A DNA stretch of 64,000 nucleotides from DTU064 sp045588245 (GTDB taxonomy: Bacteria; Bacillota; Clostridia; Oscillospirales; CAG-272), in assembly GCA_045588245.1 (NCBI GenBank), contig JAZNDW010000011.1, positions 62,001 to 126,000 on the forward strand, written 5' to 3'. This document shows, piece after piece, positions 49,825 to 59,119 of this stretch (the first letter of the stretch is position 1; each line of letters begins with the position of its first letter). A program made the translations under genes and the position numbers. The notes under the pieces are model-generated. The model had not been told where the DNA came from and searched no databases. It was given only the letters and a program-made list of their open reading frames with translations.

Positions 49825-49861
49825 GCGGAGGGGAACTTTATCTTAAAAAGTTCCCCTCCGC
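49825..49861. terminator. Second palindrome, near the end of the flavin reductase gene
   Basis: GCGGAGGGGAACTTT pairs with AAAGTTCCCCTCCGC, followed on the plus strand by ATATTTTTC. Its core GGGGAACTT resembles the palindrome at 49709-49742, so the pair may be copies of one repeat family. Confidence 0.6.
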
Positions 49862-49871
49862 ATATTTTTCT

Positions 49872-50438
49872 TTATTTTTTCTTTTTCTTCAGCGCAAAGC
49901 CGATGTTGCCGATCTTTTTGCCGAGAAGGTAATAAGCTCCGTGAGCGTATGCGGCAAGTCCGGCTCGCTCAAGATGAAGCGTGCCTCCCTCGTCAACGAG
50001 GTCCTCGTCAACGTCTACTGCCACCACGTCCGCGATGAACATATCGTGCGATCCCATCGGCGTAACGCTTATGACCCGACACTCAAGGCTGAGCGGACTT
50101 TCCGCGATAAGCGGACACGAGACCTCGGTTGCCGCCTCGCGCGTCAGCCCAAAGCGCGTGAATTTGTCCATTTTCTTACCCGTGTACATTCCGCATTTGT
50201 CCGCCGCTTTCACCATGGATGACGTCGTCAGATTGATAACGAACTCGCCCTTTTCCTTGATGATGCCGTATGAATGACGGCTCGGACGGACGGAAACATA
50301 AACGCGTGGCGGCCGCGTTGACACCATGCCGCACCACGCAACCGTGATTATGTTGTCATCTTTGTCAATGTCGCCGCACGTCACCATCGTCGGCGACACA
50401 GGCGCTAAAAGCGCCGCACCTTTCCACTTGATCTTCAT
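49872..50438 (-). CDS. Flavin reductase (flavoredoxin-like) family protein
   Basis: 188 aa, family length. FMN-binding split barrel: APVSPTMVTCGDIDKDDNII, TRPPRVYVSVRPSRHSYGII, GEFVINLTTSSMVKAADKCG and SHDMFIADVVAVDVDEDL. Relatives reduce flavin or act as flavoredoxins in anaerobes. The C-terminus is a short Lys tail. GACGGAGTAG precedes the ATG. It converges with hisS and follows alaS on the same strand. Confidence 0.92.
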   Translation of the reverse strand: MKIKWKGAALLAPVSPTMVTCGDIDKDDNIITVAWCGMVSTRPPRVYVSVRPSRHSYGIIKEKGEFVINLTTSSMVKAADKCGMYTGKKMDKFTRFGLTREAATEVSCPLIAESPLSLECRVISVTPMGSHDMFIADVVAVDVDEDLVDEGGTLHLERAGLAAYAHGAYYLLGKKIGNIGFALKKKKK

Positions 50439-50464
50439 GATCTACTCCGTCTTTCTATACCAAA

Positions 50465-50491
50465 TCAGGGGCAAACCGACGGCTGCCCCTG
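50465..50491 (-). terminator. Terminator of alaS
   Basis: TCAGGGGC/GCCCCTGA stem with a GC-rich loop just past the alaS stop. The U-run on the minus strand is weak (TTTG). Confidence 0.65.
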
Positions 50492-50501
50492 AAAATAGCT
50501 G

Positions 50502-53132
50502 TTATTTTACAAATCCGCGAACGATCTCTTCCGCTGCAGCAACAGCGTCGCCGATCTTGCCGGCATCCGCACCGCCCGCAACTGCGCTGTCGGGACGTCC
50601 GCCGCCACGGCCGCCCGTTACAGCGGCAACGGCACCTACGATCTTGCCTGCGTGCGCGCCTGCCTTGACAGCGTCAGCGCCGCAGGAGCAAACGAAGTTG
50701 ATCTTGCCGTCGTTTTTGACTGCGAATACGGATACGACGTTTGCGATCTCCGCCTTGAGCTTGTCGGAAAGCTCGCGTGCGGACGCGAGGTCCATTCCCT
50801 CGGCGTAAGCCGCGATGAGCTTAACGGAACCGACCGAAACGGCGGAACCGATGTACTCGGATGCCTTCGCAGCTGCAAGCTTCGAGTTAAGCGAGTCAAG
50901 CTCGTGCTTCATACGGCGAAGCTCCTCGGAAAGGGCTGCTGCACGTTTTGCGATATCGTTAACGTTCTGTGCCTTAAGTTCACGTGCCGTCTCTGCGATG
51001 AGAGCGTCGCGTTCCGCGATAAGAGCGAGTACGTTTTCGCCCGTAACAGCCTCGATACGTCTGATACCTGCCGCAACAGAACCTTCGTACGTGATCTTAT
51101 AAAGTCCGATCTTTGACGTGTTGTCAACGTGCGTACCGCCGCAAAGCTCAACGGACGCGTCGCCCATCGTAACCATTCTTACAAGCGCGCCGTACTTTTC
51201 GCCGAAAAGTGCGAGAGCGCCGCGCGAACGTGCGGTTTCGATGTCGGTTTCGTCGGTTACGACGTCGTAGCCGGCAAGGATGTAGGAATTAACGAGCGCC
51301 TCCGTCTTCGCGAGCTCCTCAGATGTGAGTCCCTGGAAGTGCGAGAAGTCGAAGCGGGCTCTATATTCGTCAACGTAAGAGCCGCTCTGCTCAACGTGGT
51401 CTCCGAGCACGGTCTTGAGCGCCGCCTGAAGCAGATGCACGGAGGAGTGATTGCGGCGGATAGCGTTGCGGCGAGCCTCATCATATTCAGCCGTAACCGT
51501 GTCGCCAACGCTGCAAACACCGCGTTCGACGCGGCAGATATGCATATAAACGCCCGAATCCTTCTTCGTGTCGAGTACCGTCAGTTCGCAGTTGTCGCAC
51601 CAAATGCGTCCCGTGTCGCCGACCTGACCGCCGCCCTCGCCGTAGAAGGGAGTTTTGTTGAGAACTACCGTGCATTCGCCCTCGGATACCGAATCGACGG
51701 ATTCGCCCTCAGAGAGAATGAGCATGACGGAAGCCTCTGCTTTATATTCGGTGTAGCCTGTAAATTCTGTCTTTTCAAGGCTTGCAAAAAGAGACTTGGA
51801 AGCATCGTCCCAGCCGCCGCCAAGCTTTCTGTTGGCGCGTGCACGAGCCTTCTGTTCCTTCATGAGCGACGTAAAGCCGTCCTCGTCGATACTAAGACCT
51901 GCTTCAGCGGCGATCTCACGCGTGAGATCTACGGGGAAGCCGAACGTATCGTAAAGCTTAAATGCGTCCTCGCCGCCGAGGATGTCGCCGCCTGCTGCCT
52001 TCGTATCCTCGATCATAGTCGAAAGAATGGACAGACCCGCATCGATCGTAGCGTCGAAGCGTTCTTCTTCGATCTTGATGACCTTCTTGATGTAGTCCGC
52101 CTTCTTCGTCAGCTCGGGATAAGCGGAGCCGTTTTCGCCGATAACGACGTCGCAAAGACGCGGCAGGAAGGATTCCTTGATGCCGAGAAGCTTACCGTGA
52201 CGCGATGCGCGGCGAAGCACGCGGCGGAGGATGTAGCCTCTGCCCTCGTTGGAGGGGAGAACACCGTCACAAATGAGGAACGTTGCCGTTCTGATATGGT
52301 CCGTGATAACGCGGATGGAAACGTCGTTATTATAGTTTTCGTTATACTTCACGCCTGCGATCTCGCAAACTGTGTCGAGTATCTTTCTGATCGTGTCAAC
52401 TTCGAAAAGGTTGTCCACGTCCTGCATTACGCAAGCAAGACGTTCAAGACCCATGCCCGTGTCTATGTTCTTCTGTGCGAGCTCGGTGTAGTTGCCGTGA
52501 CCGTCGTTATTGAACTGCGTGAAAACGTTGTTCCAGATCTCAATGAAGCGGTCGCATTCGCAACCGGGAGCACAGTCGGGCTTGCCGCAACCGTACTTCA
52601 GTCCGCGGTCAAAATAGATTTCAGAGCAAGGTCCGCAAGGTCCACCCGAAAGATCCCAGAAGTTGTCCTCACGTCCGAGGCGTACGATATGCTCCGCGGG
52701 AACGCCGACGACGTTGCGCCAGATGTCGTAAGCCTGATCGTCCTCTTCGTAAACGGACGGATAAAGAAGCTCTTCGGGAATCTCGAGAGTCTTCGTTAAA
52801 AACTCCCACGCCCACGGAATAGCCTCGCCCTTGAAGTAATCACCGAAGCTGAAGTTACCGAGCATTTCAAAGTAAGTGCCGTGACGTGCTGTCTTACCGA
52901 CGTTGTCGATATCAAGCGTACGGACGCACTTCTGGCACGTCGTGACGCGGCGGCGCGGCGGCTCTTCTTCGCCCGTGAAATACTTCTTCATCGGTGCCAT
53001 TCCTGCGTTGATGAGAAGCAGGCTGTTATCGTTTATCGGCACGAGCGGAAAGCTCGGCAGACGAAGATGTCCTTTGGATTCAAAAAAGCTCAAATACTTC
53101 TCACGAAGTACGTTAAGTGATTGCCACTCCAT
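50502..53132 (-). CDS. alaS: Alanine--tRNA ligase
   Basis: 876 aa, normal length. It charges tRNA-Ala. Catalytic domain LPSFPLVPINDNSLLLINAG and GTYFEMLGNFSFGDYFKGEA, editing domain RRNHSSVHLLQAAL and the CxxxH site ELCGGTHVDN, and a C-terminal coiled coil plus Gly-rich C-Ala domain (AAVTGGRGGGRPDSAVAGG). GGAGGTT precedes the ATG. Unlike valS and thrS it has no T-box. Confidence 0.98.
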   Translation of the reverse strand: MEWQSLNVLREKYLSFFESKGHLRLPSFPLVPINDNSLLLINAGMAPMKKYFTGEEEPPRRRVTTCQKCVRTLDIDNVGKTARHGTYFEMLGNFSFGDYFKGEAIPWAWEFLTKTLEIPEELLYPSVYEEDDQAYDIWRNVVGVPAEHIVRLGREDNFWDLSGGPCGPCSEIYFDRGLKYGCGKPDCAPGCECDRFIEIWNNVFTQFNNDGHGNYTELAQKNIDTGMGLERLACVMQDVDNLFEVDTIRKILDTVCEIAGVKYNENYNNDVSIRVITDHIRTATFLICDGVLPSNEGRGYILRRVLRRASRHGKLLGIKESFLPRLCDVVIGENGSAYPELTKKADYIKKVIKIEEERFDATIDAGLSILSTMIEDTKAAGGDILGGEDAFKLYDTFGFPVDLTREIAAEAGLSIDEDGFTSLMKEQKARARANRKLGGGWDDASKSLFASLEKTEFTGYTEYKAEASVMLILSEGESVDSVSEGECTVVLNKTPFYGEGGGQVGDTGRIWCDNCELTVLDTKKDSGVYMHICRVERGVCSVGDTVTAEYDEARRNAIRRNHSSVHLLQAALKTVLGDHVEQSGSYVDEYRARFDFSHFQGLTSEELAKTEALVNSYILAGYDVVTDETDIETARSRGALALFGEKYGALVRMVTMGDASVELCGGTHVDNTSKIGLYKITYEGSVAAGIRRIEAVTGENVLALIAERDALIAETARELKAQNVNDIAKRAAALSEELRRMKHELDSLNSKLAAAKASEYIGSAVSVGSVKLIAAYAEGMDLASARELSDKLKAEIANVVSVFAVKNDGKINFVCSCGADAVKAGAHAGKIVGAVAAVTGGRGGGRPDSAVAGGADAGKIGDAVAAAEEIVRGFVK

Positions 53133-53153
53133 ATATTTTTAACCTCCGAAAAC

Positions 53154-53170
53154 GTGCGCCGTAGGCGCAC
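53154..53170 (-). promoter_or_regulatory. Short hairpin in the alaS leader
   Basis: GTGCGCC/GGCGCAC stem with loop TAC followed by GTTTTC on the minus strand, directly before the alaS ribosome site. It may act as a weak attenuator. Confidence 0.35.
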
Positions 53171-53211
53171 ATATCATTATTTGCTGTCATGTGAGCAAAG
53201 CTCAACAATTT

Positions 53212-53240
53212 ATTATATACCCGCAAGCAAATGTTGTCAA
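53212..53240 (-). promoter_or_regulatory. Consensus promoter of alaS
   Basis: Minus-strand TTGACA (53235-53240), exactly 17 bp, TATAAT (53212-53217). The -35 box overlaps the stop codon of the upstream permease gene. Confidence 0.9.
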
Positions 53241-54355
53241 CGATTATGTTGACTTTTAAGACGTTTTCCGCGTTTCATCGTCACCCATAGCAGTAGTAGC
53301 GACGTCGGCAGTGCCGCTATAGCCGCAACTATAGGTGCGGTGACGCTCTCGCTTGCGATCCACAACCAATACGTCGGCGTGATACGGCGAATCGCCTCTG
53401 TCGCGGGCAAAAATGATGTCACGTCAAAATAAACGGGACACAAAACAAGCGTCAAGATCACGATATAAACGGAGAGCATCTGCATACGTCCCGCGTCGCG
53501 CAAGAGCGCCGCCGACGCAAGTGCAAAAGACGATGTCAGCACCGTATAAACGAAAACTGGTGCAAAATGCTCCCATAAAAGTGTGTCATCCGCCAGGTGT
53601 CTAAACACTTCAGCCGACACAGCATACGTAGCAAGAATCAAAAGCTCCCGCACCGCAAGCGTTGGCAAAACGGCACAGAAAAGCGTTCGTCCGGCACCGA
53701 TGCGTCCGCACAGCGGCGCTATGTCACAGCGCAAGATGTCGCAGGCGGTATACATCATCATTGTAAAGATGAAAAGCGATGCAAAGGTAAGAGTGTACGT
53801 CACATCTCTGTTGTCAGGCAAGCCATCGCCGCCGTCTGCGCTCTCTATCGCAAACGTGAAAAGCAGTCCTTGTGACAGCTTTTCATGAAACGCCTCCGCC
53901 ATCTCCTCCGCGGTTATTTCGTTCCCCGGCAGAAACGACGCCGCCATGTAAGGCGCATATTCAGTATAAACGGCAGCAACGACGTGATTTCTATAGAGAT
54001 CTGCGGCAAAGGAGATCGGCGTTTCCATAAACAGAATAACGCCGTCAAGCTCGCCGGAACGAACCATTTCATCAATTCCCAAAGGGATAACGGCACCGCA
54101 ATCGTAGATGCCCGACTCTATCCCCGAGCGAAGCTCAGCTTCGCTCTCACACAGTATAAATCCGTCCTCGGCAAGCCTTGATGCTATTCGCTGTGCGGTC
54201 TGCCCTCCGTCAAGATCAACGAGCCCTGCCGGCGGAAGCGACTCACTTTGTCCCAGTGAAGGTGCAAAATATATCGCCAATCCGAAAATGATAAGCAGCA
54301 CGGGAAAATAAACGGAGCGTACCGACCGTTTGAAAGCCAAACCGATGTATCTCAC
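53237..54355 (-). CDS. ABC-2 type transporter permease (second)
   Basis: 372 aa. One N-terminal helix (about 15-33), an extracellular domain of about 150 residues, then a cluster of helices in the last 200 residues, the layout of ABC-2 exporters (YhgE/NatB/Pip type). Patterns such as ADLYRNHVVAAVYTEYAP and TYTLTFASLFIFTMMMYTA agree. It starts 4 bp after the stop of the similar permease at 54360, so they probably form a heterodimer driven by the ATPase at 57263-57922. Substrate unknown. Confidence 0.83.
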   Translation of the reverse strand: MRYIGLAFKRSVRSVYFPVLLIIFGLAIYFAPSLGQSESLPPAGLVDLDGGQTAQRIASRLAEDGFILCESEAELRSGIESGIYDCGAVIPLGIDEMVRSGELDGVILFMETPISFAADLYRNHVVAAVYTEYAPYMAASFLPGNEITAEEMAEAFHEKLSQGLLFTFAIESADGGDGLPDNRDVTYTLTFASLFIFTMMMYTACDILRCDIAPLCGRIGAGRTLFCAVLPTLAVRELLILATYAVSAEVFRHLADDTLLWEHFAPVFVYTVLTSSFALASAALLRDAGRMQMLSVYIVILTLVLCPVYFDVTSFLPATEAIRRITPTYWLWIASESVTAPIVAAIAALPTSLLLLWVTMKRGKRLKSQHNR

Positions 54356-54359
54356 GTCA

Positions 54360-55538
54360 TCACCTCCTGCCTGCCGTTACGGCGGCGGTATGCAGCCATA
54401 TCAAATAGACGGCAACGGATGCATAAAAAACAGCGAGCGCGATGCCGAAAGCATCGGCATCCGCACCGAATGCAGGTGCAAAAAGCGCCTTCGCCGCGCC
54501 GAACGGAGATGCGTCGCCCACGGCAAGTATCGCTTTCGGCAGCATTTGACGCGGAACTATACCACCACAGAAAAGCATTCCGCCAACAGCAACAATGATG
54601 TTGCCCGTTATCCCGTCACCGACGGTGACGGTGATCGCCATGCCTATGACAGTTATATAAAGCGACGTTATCAAGCCGTACAGAACTGAGTCAAAGCCGA
54701 TTTCCGTCCCAAGCAGCTCTCCTGTTACAGCAAAAACGGATAAAAGTATCAAAAAGCGAAAGAAAAAAGTATACATCAGCTTCGGCAAGAAAAATCTGCC
54801 GTAGCCGACGCCGACAGAGCGAAGTCGGTTTAACATCGAACGGTTTATATCCGTTGTATAAAGAGGAACGAAGAACACCGAACACAAAAAGAGAAACAGA
54901 ATAAGCCAGCATAGGACGTAATACGCCGTCATGGACATTCCCGTATCGTAGTATTCAAGGATCTCCAAAGAAAAATAACGCTCTCGGGCGCCGATCGCCT
55001 CTTCGAGAAGCGCTATGTTCACTCTGTCAAGATAATCGCGGCGAACATCGCTCGACAAGCCGTGAAGCTTTATCAGGTCAAGCCCTGTAAAAGTACCAAA
55101 CTGTCCTGCGCCGAGGATCTCTTCTCCGTAACCCGCAACGGCTGCAACTATCTCGGAATGTGCGGAAAGCTCCGAAGAAACGATAATTCTGCCTCCCGAC
55201 ACGCGTCCCGACAGAACATCATCAATGAAGCCGTCGGGTAAAATGATAGCCGCCGAGCATTCACCGCGCGCAATCGCAGCTTCCGCCTCGTCGGCATCCA
55301 TCTTTTCCACGTCAAGCAAGTCACTGATATAATCGACTTTCTTGACTGCATTAATGAGGATTCGGCTGTAAACCGAATCCTCATTATCACAAACGGCAAC
55401 TTTAATAGGTGTGTATACATCACCGACACCGTGGATCACAGCTCCTGCGGCAACGGCGGAAACCGCCGCCAGCACCAAAAGTATGACCGACGCGGACAAT
55501 ATACATTTTATAAACAACTTAAAGTCTCGTCTGAACAT
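54360..55538 (-). CDS. ABC-2 type transporter permease (first)
   Basis: 392 aa. Same plan as its downstream neighbour: helix 1 (about 13-36), an outer domain with SVYSRILINAVKK and CSAAIILPDGFIDDVL, then about five helices, with MLNRLRSVGVGYGRFFLPKL as the coupling region. In ABC-2 exporters such outer domains are common in peptide or antibiotic efflux and cell-wall-linked systems. It lies 33 bp after the acidic membrane protein and is part of the four-gene operon. Confidence 0.83.
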   Translation of the reverse strand: MFRRDFKLFIKCILSASVILLVLAAVSAVAAGAVIHGVGDVYTPIKVAVCDNEDSVYSRILINAVKKVDYISDLLDVEKMDADEAEAAIARGECSAAIILPDGFIDDVLSGRVSGGRIIVSSELSAHSEIVAAVAGYGEEILGAGQFGTFTGLDLIKLHGLSSDVRRDYLDRVNIALLEEAIGARERYFSLEILEYYDTGMSMTAYYVLCWLILFLFLCSVFFVPLYTTDINRSMLNRLRSVGVGYGRFFLPKLMYTFFFRFLILLSVFAVTGELLGTEIGFDSVLYGLITSLYITVIGMAITVTVGDGITGNIIVAVGGMLFCGGIVPRQMLPKAILAVGDASPFGAAKALFAPAFGADADAFGIALAVFYASVAVYLIWLHTAAVTAGRR

Positions 55539-55571
55539 ATTGTTATTGTTTCCCCGAAGGGATCTTAATTA

Positions 55572-57245
55572 TTACCAGCCGTAAGAAGGCTCGGGAGCTA
55601 CTGTATCAGCCCATTCTTCCTCGCTCCAGTAATCGTCGCTCCAGTAATCGTCGCTTGTGTCATCGTCGGGAATATAGATATCGCCGCCAAGACCAAAATC
55701 AAAATCTTCGCCGAAATCACCGGAGGATACGATCTCTTCGATAGCCGCCATCACGTTGTCACGAAGCTCATAGAAGTCATCCTCTTTCATTGTGAGAACG
55801 TCCTTGAAATCATCGATTTTGGGCATCTTATCAGACTTGCTGACAACGAGAGAGATACCTTCAATGTCGATCTCCATCATGGGTGTTCTGAATTTTTCGA
55901 ATTCAACTACGGTCGTGTTCTTTTCTTCGAGCATCTTGCCCTCAAGTTCAAACGTTACGTAGCCTTCATTTTCGAGAGAAACTTCGAAATCGCCGTCCTT
56001 TTTGTCCCATGCGAGATCAACGCGAACGAGAGTTTCGGAATCTTGCTTGCACTTGAAGGTAGCTTCAAAGCTATCCTTGGAATTTTCTTCTACTTCATAG
56101 GAGACCGTGATCTTGTCGCCGTATCCCGACTTCAGCTTGAGAGAGATTTCAGCAAGATCCTTCATTGTGGGACCGCAAACGAATTCTACTTCGTAAACGG
56201 TTTCCTTATCGTATTCAACCTCAGCGGTAACACCGACGATCATGCCGGAGGACTTACCGATATTGAAAACAACGTTGATGTAGCAATCTTCGATCTCGTC
56301 GTCGTAATCTTCAACGGAGTCGATAGCTTCTTCGATAGCATCGTAGAATTCATCGGCAATATCGTCACCGTCTACTTCACCGCCGGTATAAGAAGCCAAT
56401 ATATCTGCGTAATCATCGATGAACGCAGCAAGCTTCTTATCGCTTTCAACGTATGTAAGAACGTCACGAATGATGTTGACGAGAGCTTCGCCCTCAATAG
56501 TAATAATTACATCGTTTGTAGAAACGTCTTCACCGCCTACACGAATGGATCCGCCGACCTTCTCGATCACAGCATTTGCCTTGATCGACTTTTTAGCAGC
56601 CTTGAGAACACCCGCAACGACCTTTTCGGCGTCCTTCATCATGTCTTCTCTGATTTCCATCAATTCCATGTACTCTTCGATCTGATCGTCTTCAATACCG
56701 AGAGAGAATGCACCGTCTTCGCCAAATTCAGAATGGCTGAAGTTTTCTACGATCTTATCAAGCTCGATACCGTACGCATCGTCACCGAGGAGTGCTTCGG
56801 AGAGAATCGCCACCGTCAGCTCGTCAATGTAAAGCTGTGCCGATGCGAGCTCTTCGCCCGAAAGTGCCGCGCCTACACCTGCAGCAAACCGAAGCTCTTC
56901 TGCGTTGAAATAAAACTTAGCAGAAACTTCACCGTCGATCTTGGTGCCGAGGATATTTTCAGAAAGATTCTGTGTATCAACGACAAGCTCAACGCTACCG
57001 CCGTTGGCAACCTTGTTGAGATATTCGCCGAACTCGGTATTGTTCGTTGCGCTCAACGTCTTTTCAAAAGCATTCTCAACCATGCTGAAAGGATTGCTTG
57101 CAATAACGCCTACGATTGCCAAAGCAATCAGAAGGACCGCCGCAACAGCCGCAACGACAGCTATGAGAATCTTCTTTGCTCCGGACTTTTGGGTGTCCAC
57201 GGAAGTATTTTCCACGTTCATTCCGTCCATGTTCTTTTCGTCCAT
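55572..57245 (-). CDS. Large acidic single-helix membrane protein inside an ABC exporter operon
   Basis: 557 aa, not assigned to a family. A cytoplasmic N-terminus of about 22 residues, one helix (about 25-49), then a long outer region rich in Glu and Asp with alternating beta and amphipathic strands, for example VELVVDTQNLSENILGTKID and SLKLKSGYGDKITVSYEVEE. The C-terminus has tandem SDDYW units and ends PEPSYGW. The DNA at 55615-55665 is a short tandem repeat encoding these. Its place between the ATPase and the two permeases suggests a substrate or membrane partner of the exporter. No catalytic motif seen. Confidence 0.7.
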   Translation of the reverse strand: MDEKNMDGMNVENTSVDTQKSGAKKILIAVVAAVAAVLLIALAIVGVIASNPFSMVENAFEKTLSATNNTEFGEYLNKVANGGSVELVVDTQNLSENILGTKIDGEVSAKFYFNAEELRFAAGVGAALSGEELASAQLYIDELTVAILSEALLGDDAYGIELDKIVENFSHSEFGEDGAFSLGIEDDQIEEYMELMEIREDMMKDAEKVVAGVLKAAKKSIKANAVIEKVGGSIRVGGEDVSTNDVIITIEGEALVNIIRDVLTYVESDKKLAAFIDDYADILASYTGGEVDGDDIADEFYDAIEEAIDSVEDYDDEIEDCYINVVFNIGKSSGMIVGVTAEVEYDKETVYEVEFVCGPTMKDLAEISLKLKSGYGDKITVSYEVEENSKDSFEATFKCKQDSETLVRVDLAWDKKDGDFEVSLENEGYVTFELEGKMLEEKNTTVVEFEKFRTPMMEIDIEGISLVVSKSDKMPKIDDFKDVLTMKEDDFYELRDNVMAAIEEIVSSGDFGEDFDFGLGGDIYIPDDDTSDDYWSDDYWSEEEWADTVAPEPSYGW

Positions 57246-57262
57246 GTCTAAAACTCACTTTC

Positions 57263-57922
57263 TTATAAAGAATTCTTTAAGATATTTTTATAAAATTGCA
57301 GAAACGTGTCCGCATCGGCAATCTGCTCGCGCAATTCCTCTTTGGTGTAACAGCGGATCTCTTTCCCCATGATGATCAGCTTGTCAAAAAGCAAACGGAA
57401 TTCATCAGGATCGTGTCCCACATAAACGACGCCTCGCCCTCTCTGCAACAACTGCCGAACCAATTTTACCATTTCGTCGCGGAAAGTTATATCAAGAGAA
57501 GCTGTAGGCTCATCGAACAGCAAAACGTCAGGATCGCTCATCAACGCACAGGCGATGCTCACCTGTTTTTTCATGCCTCCCGAAAGCTTGGATACCCGCA
57601 TTTTCAGATACGAAGCCACGTTAAACGGAAGCTCCCGAGGAACGGTGCATCCTGAGAGTGAAGCAAAAAAGCGAAGATTTTCCAAAACAGTCGAATCCTC
57701 AAGCAAGGCTGTGCCCTGCGGTACGTATCCGAGCTTGCCGTTAACGGTTATTTGTCCAGAGGAAGGCGTCAACGCTCCGGCGATAACGGAAAGCGCCGTC
57801 GATTTACCTGAGCCGTTTGGCCCCGCAATAACGATACACTCGCCGTCGGAAACCGTAAAGCCAAGCTTTTCAAAGACGACCTTTTTTCCAAACGAAAACG
57901 AAATATCCTTAACAGTCAGCAT
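57263..57922 (-). CDS. ABC transporter ATP-binding protein
   Basis: 219 aa. Walker A GPNGSGKSTALSVIAG, Q-loop VPQGTALLEDSTV, signature KLSGGMKKQVSIA, Walker B DVLLFDEPTASLD, and the switch His in VYVGHDPDEF. The start at 57922 (MLTVKDISF) is preferred; codons further upstream in the frame are not typical of the family. It powers the ABC-2 exporter encoded by the two downstream permease genes. Cytoplasmic, membrane-associated. Confidence 0.92.
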   Translation of the reverse strand: MLTVKDISFSFGKKVVFEKLGFTVSDGECIVIAGPNGSGKSTALSVIAGALTPSSGQITVNGKLGYVPQGTALLEDSTVLENLRFFASLSGCTVPRELPFNVASYLKMRVSKLSGGMKKQVSIACALMSDPDVLLFDEPTASLDITFRDEMVKLVRQLLQRGRGVVYVGHDPDEFRLLFDKLIIMGKEIRCYTKEELREQIADADTFLQFYKNILKNSL

Positions 57923-58019
57923 CAGTTCACACCACAAAACAAACCTTGTATTGATGCCGTTTACCGTATGCCAATACAATAATTTATTTTCTACAATTAA
58001 ATAATATATATCTTATGTT

Positions 58020-58048
58020 ATGATAACACACGTGTCGAATAATGTCAA
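58020..58048 (-). promoter_or_regulatory. Promoter of the ABC exporter operon
   Basis: Minus-strand TTGACA (58043-58048), exactly 17 bp, TATCAT (58020-58025). Confidence 0.75.
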
Positions 58049-58070
58049 TGGAAGTTTGCACTATAAAGAA

Positions 58071-58105
58071 AAAAAAGGCATCATCCAAATGACACCTTTT
58101 TCATC
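58071..58105 (-). terminator. Likely terminator of the 58115-59976 genes
   Basis: AAAAGG..TCAT pairs with ATGA..CCTTTT, an imperfect stem with A/T flanks right after the stop. Confidence 0.55.
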
Positions 58106-58114
58106 TTATGCAGG

Positions 58115-59119
58115 TTATTTATTTTTTATTCTTCCGTCATCATCGACCGTTGCCGATTCGGAACGTTCATTGATGTCAAGTATTGCCGCCGTCAGTTCAT
58201 CTCCCGTCAGCTCTGTAGCAACTCCGTCTTTCACCGCGCAAGAATAGTAACGTAGTATAGGCGCAACACCGACCGTCATCGTCACCGTCATATATTCTCC
58301 GCCGTCGCTTCCCAAAGGTGAAATACCGTAAACAACGGGCACTCCGAGATGATACTCAACGTCCGCATCAACAGCTTCCTTATCTGTAACAAAAACGGCA
58401 TCGGCGCCTGCCATGGCGGCAGATTCGGCAAACTCACCGTCTTTTGTTACCGCAATAACAAAGTCACAAACTGCCTTTGCCGATGCAACAGCATCAGCAT
58501 CTTCACCGACGGCTACCGCAAACTTTACACCGCCCGAAATATACGTGTTGACTGCCGCATCACCGTTTCCCGAAACAGCGAGATCTGCCGCATCAAAAGT
58601 ATCGGCAAGACTGTCTGACATCGCAACTTTGTCAGCTTCGTCCGCCGTTATCATAACGGTCGTTTTTCTTTGATCGTATACGTCCGTAAGAAGCGTAACA
58701 CCGTCACCGAAAGCAGCCCCCGTATAAATATCGTAAAGCACGGAAAACGTATAGCCCGTCATATCAGCCCATATATTGTCACTGTACCCGCTCGACTCAA
58801 TGCGGCGCTTCACAGCGGAAAGCAGGTTCCCGTTTGAATTGATATTCTCATGCGATACGCAAAAATTGAGAAATTCTTCGCCTATATCGTATTTTTTGTC
58901 CGCATCGGCAATAATAAGCAAAATATCCGCCCCGTCATCCTCCGGCACCGGCAGCTTTCCAAGCTCATCATCGCTGTAAACGTACGGAAGCACATCGTTT
59001 ACGGTTTTGATCGACAGCTCGCGCACGCGGTTCATGTATAGCACCGCCGCAACAGTCAGAAAGAGAAGAAGCACCGCCGATATTATGCGTGTATATAATA
59101 TTTTTTCTTTCGTGTTCAT
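58115..59119 (-). CDS. Membrane-anchored protein resembling a degenerate CapA-type metallophosphatase domain
   Basis: 334 aa. N-terminal helix (about 10-29), then a mostly extracellular domain rich in Ala and Asp. The C-terminal half has the CapA-like order of elements: VCDFVIAVTKDGEF, AAMAGADAVFVTD, GVPVVYGISPLGSD and ILRYYSC. The catalytic His/Asp metal ligands of CapA-type poly-glutamate or capsule proteins are not visible. It may be a non-enzymatic relative or a convergent resemblance. Its start overlaps the stop of the phosphodiesterase gene by 4 bp, so it is in that operon. Confidence 0.6.
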   Translation of the reverse strand: MNTKEKILYTRIISAVLLLFLTVAAVLYMNRVRELSIKTVNDVLPYVYSDDELGKLPVPEDDGADILLIIADADKKYDIGEEFLNFCVSHENINSNGNLLSAVKRRIESSGYSDNIWADMTGYTFSVLYDIYTGAAFGDGVTLLTDVYDQRKTTVMITADEADKVAMSDSLADTFDAADLAVSGNGDAAVNTYISGGVKFAVAVGEDADAVASAKAVCDFVIAVTKDGEFAESAAMAGADAVFVTDKEAVDADVEYHLGVPVVYGISPLGSDGGEYMTVTMTVGVAPILRYYSCAVKDGVATELTGDELTAAILDINERSESATVDDDGRIKNK

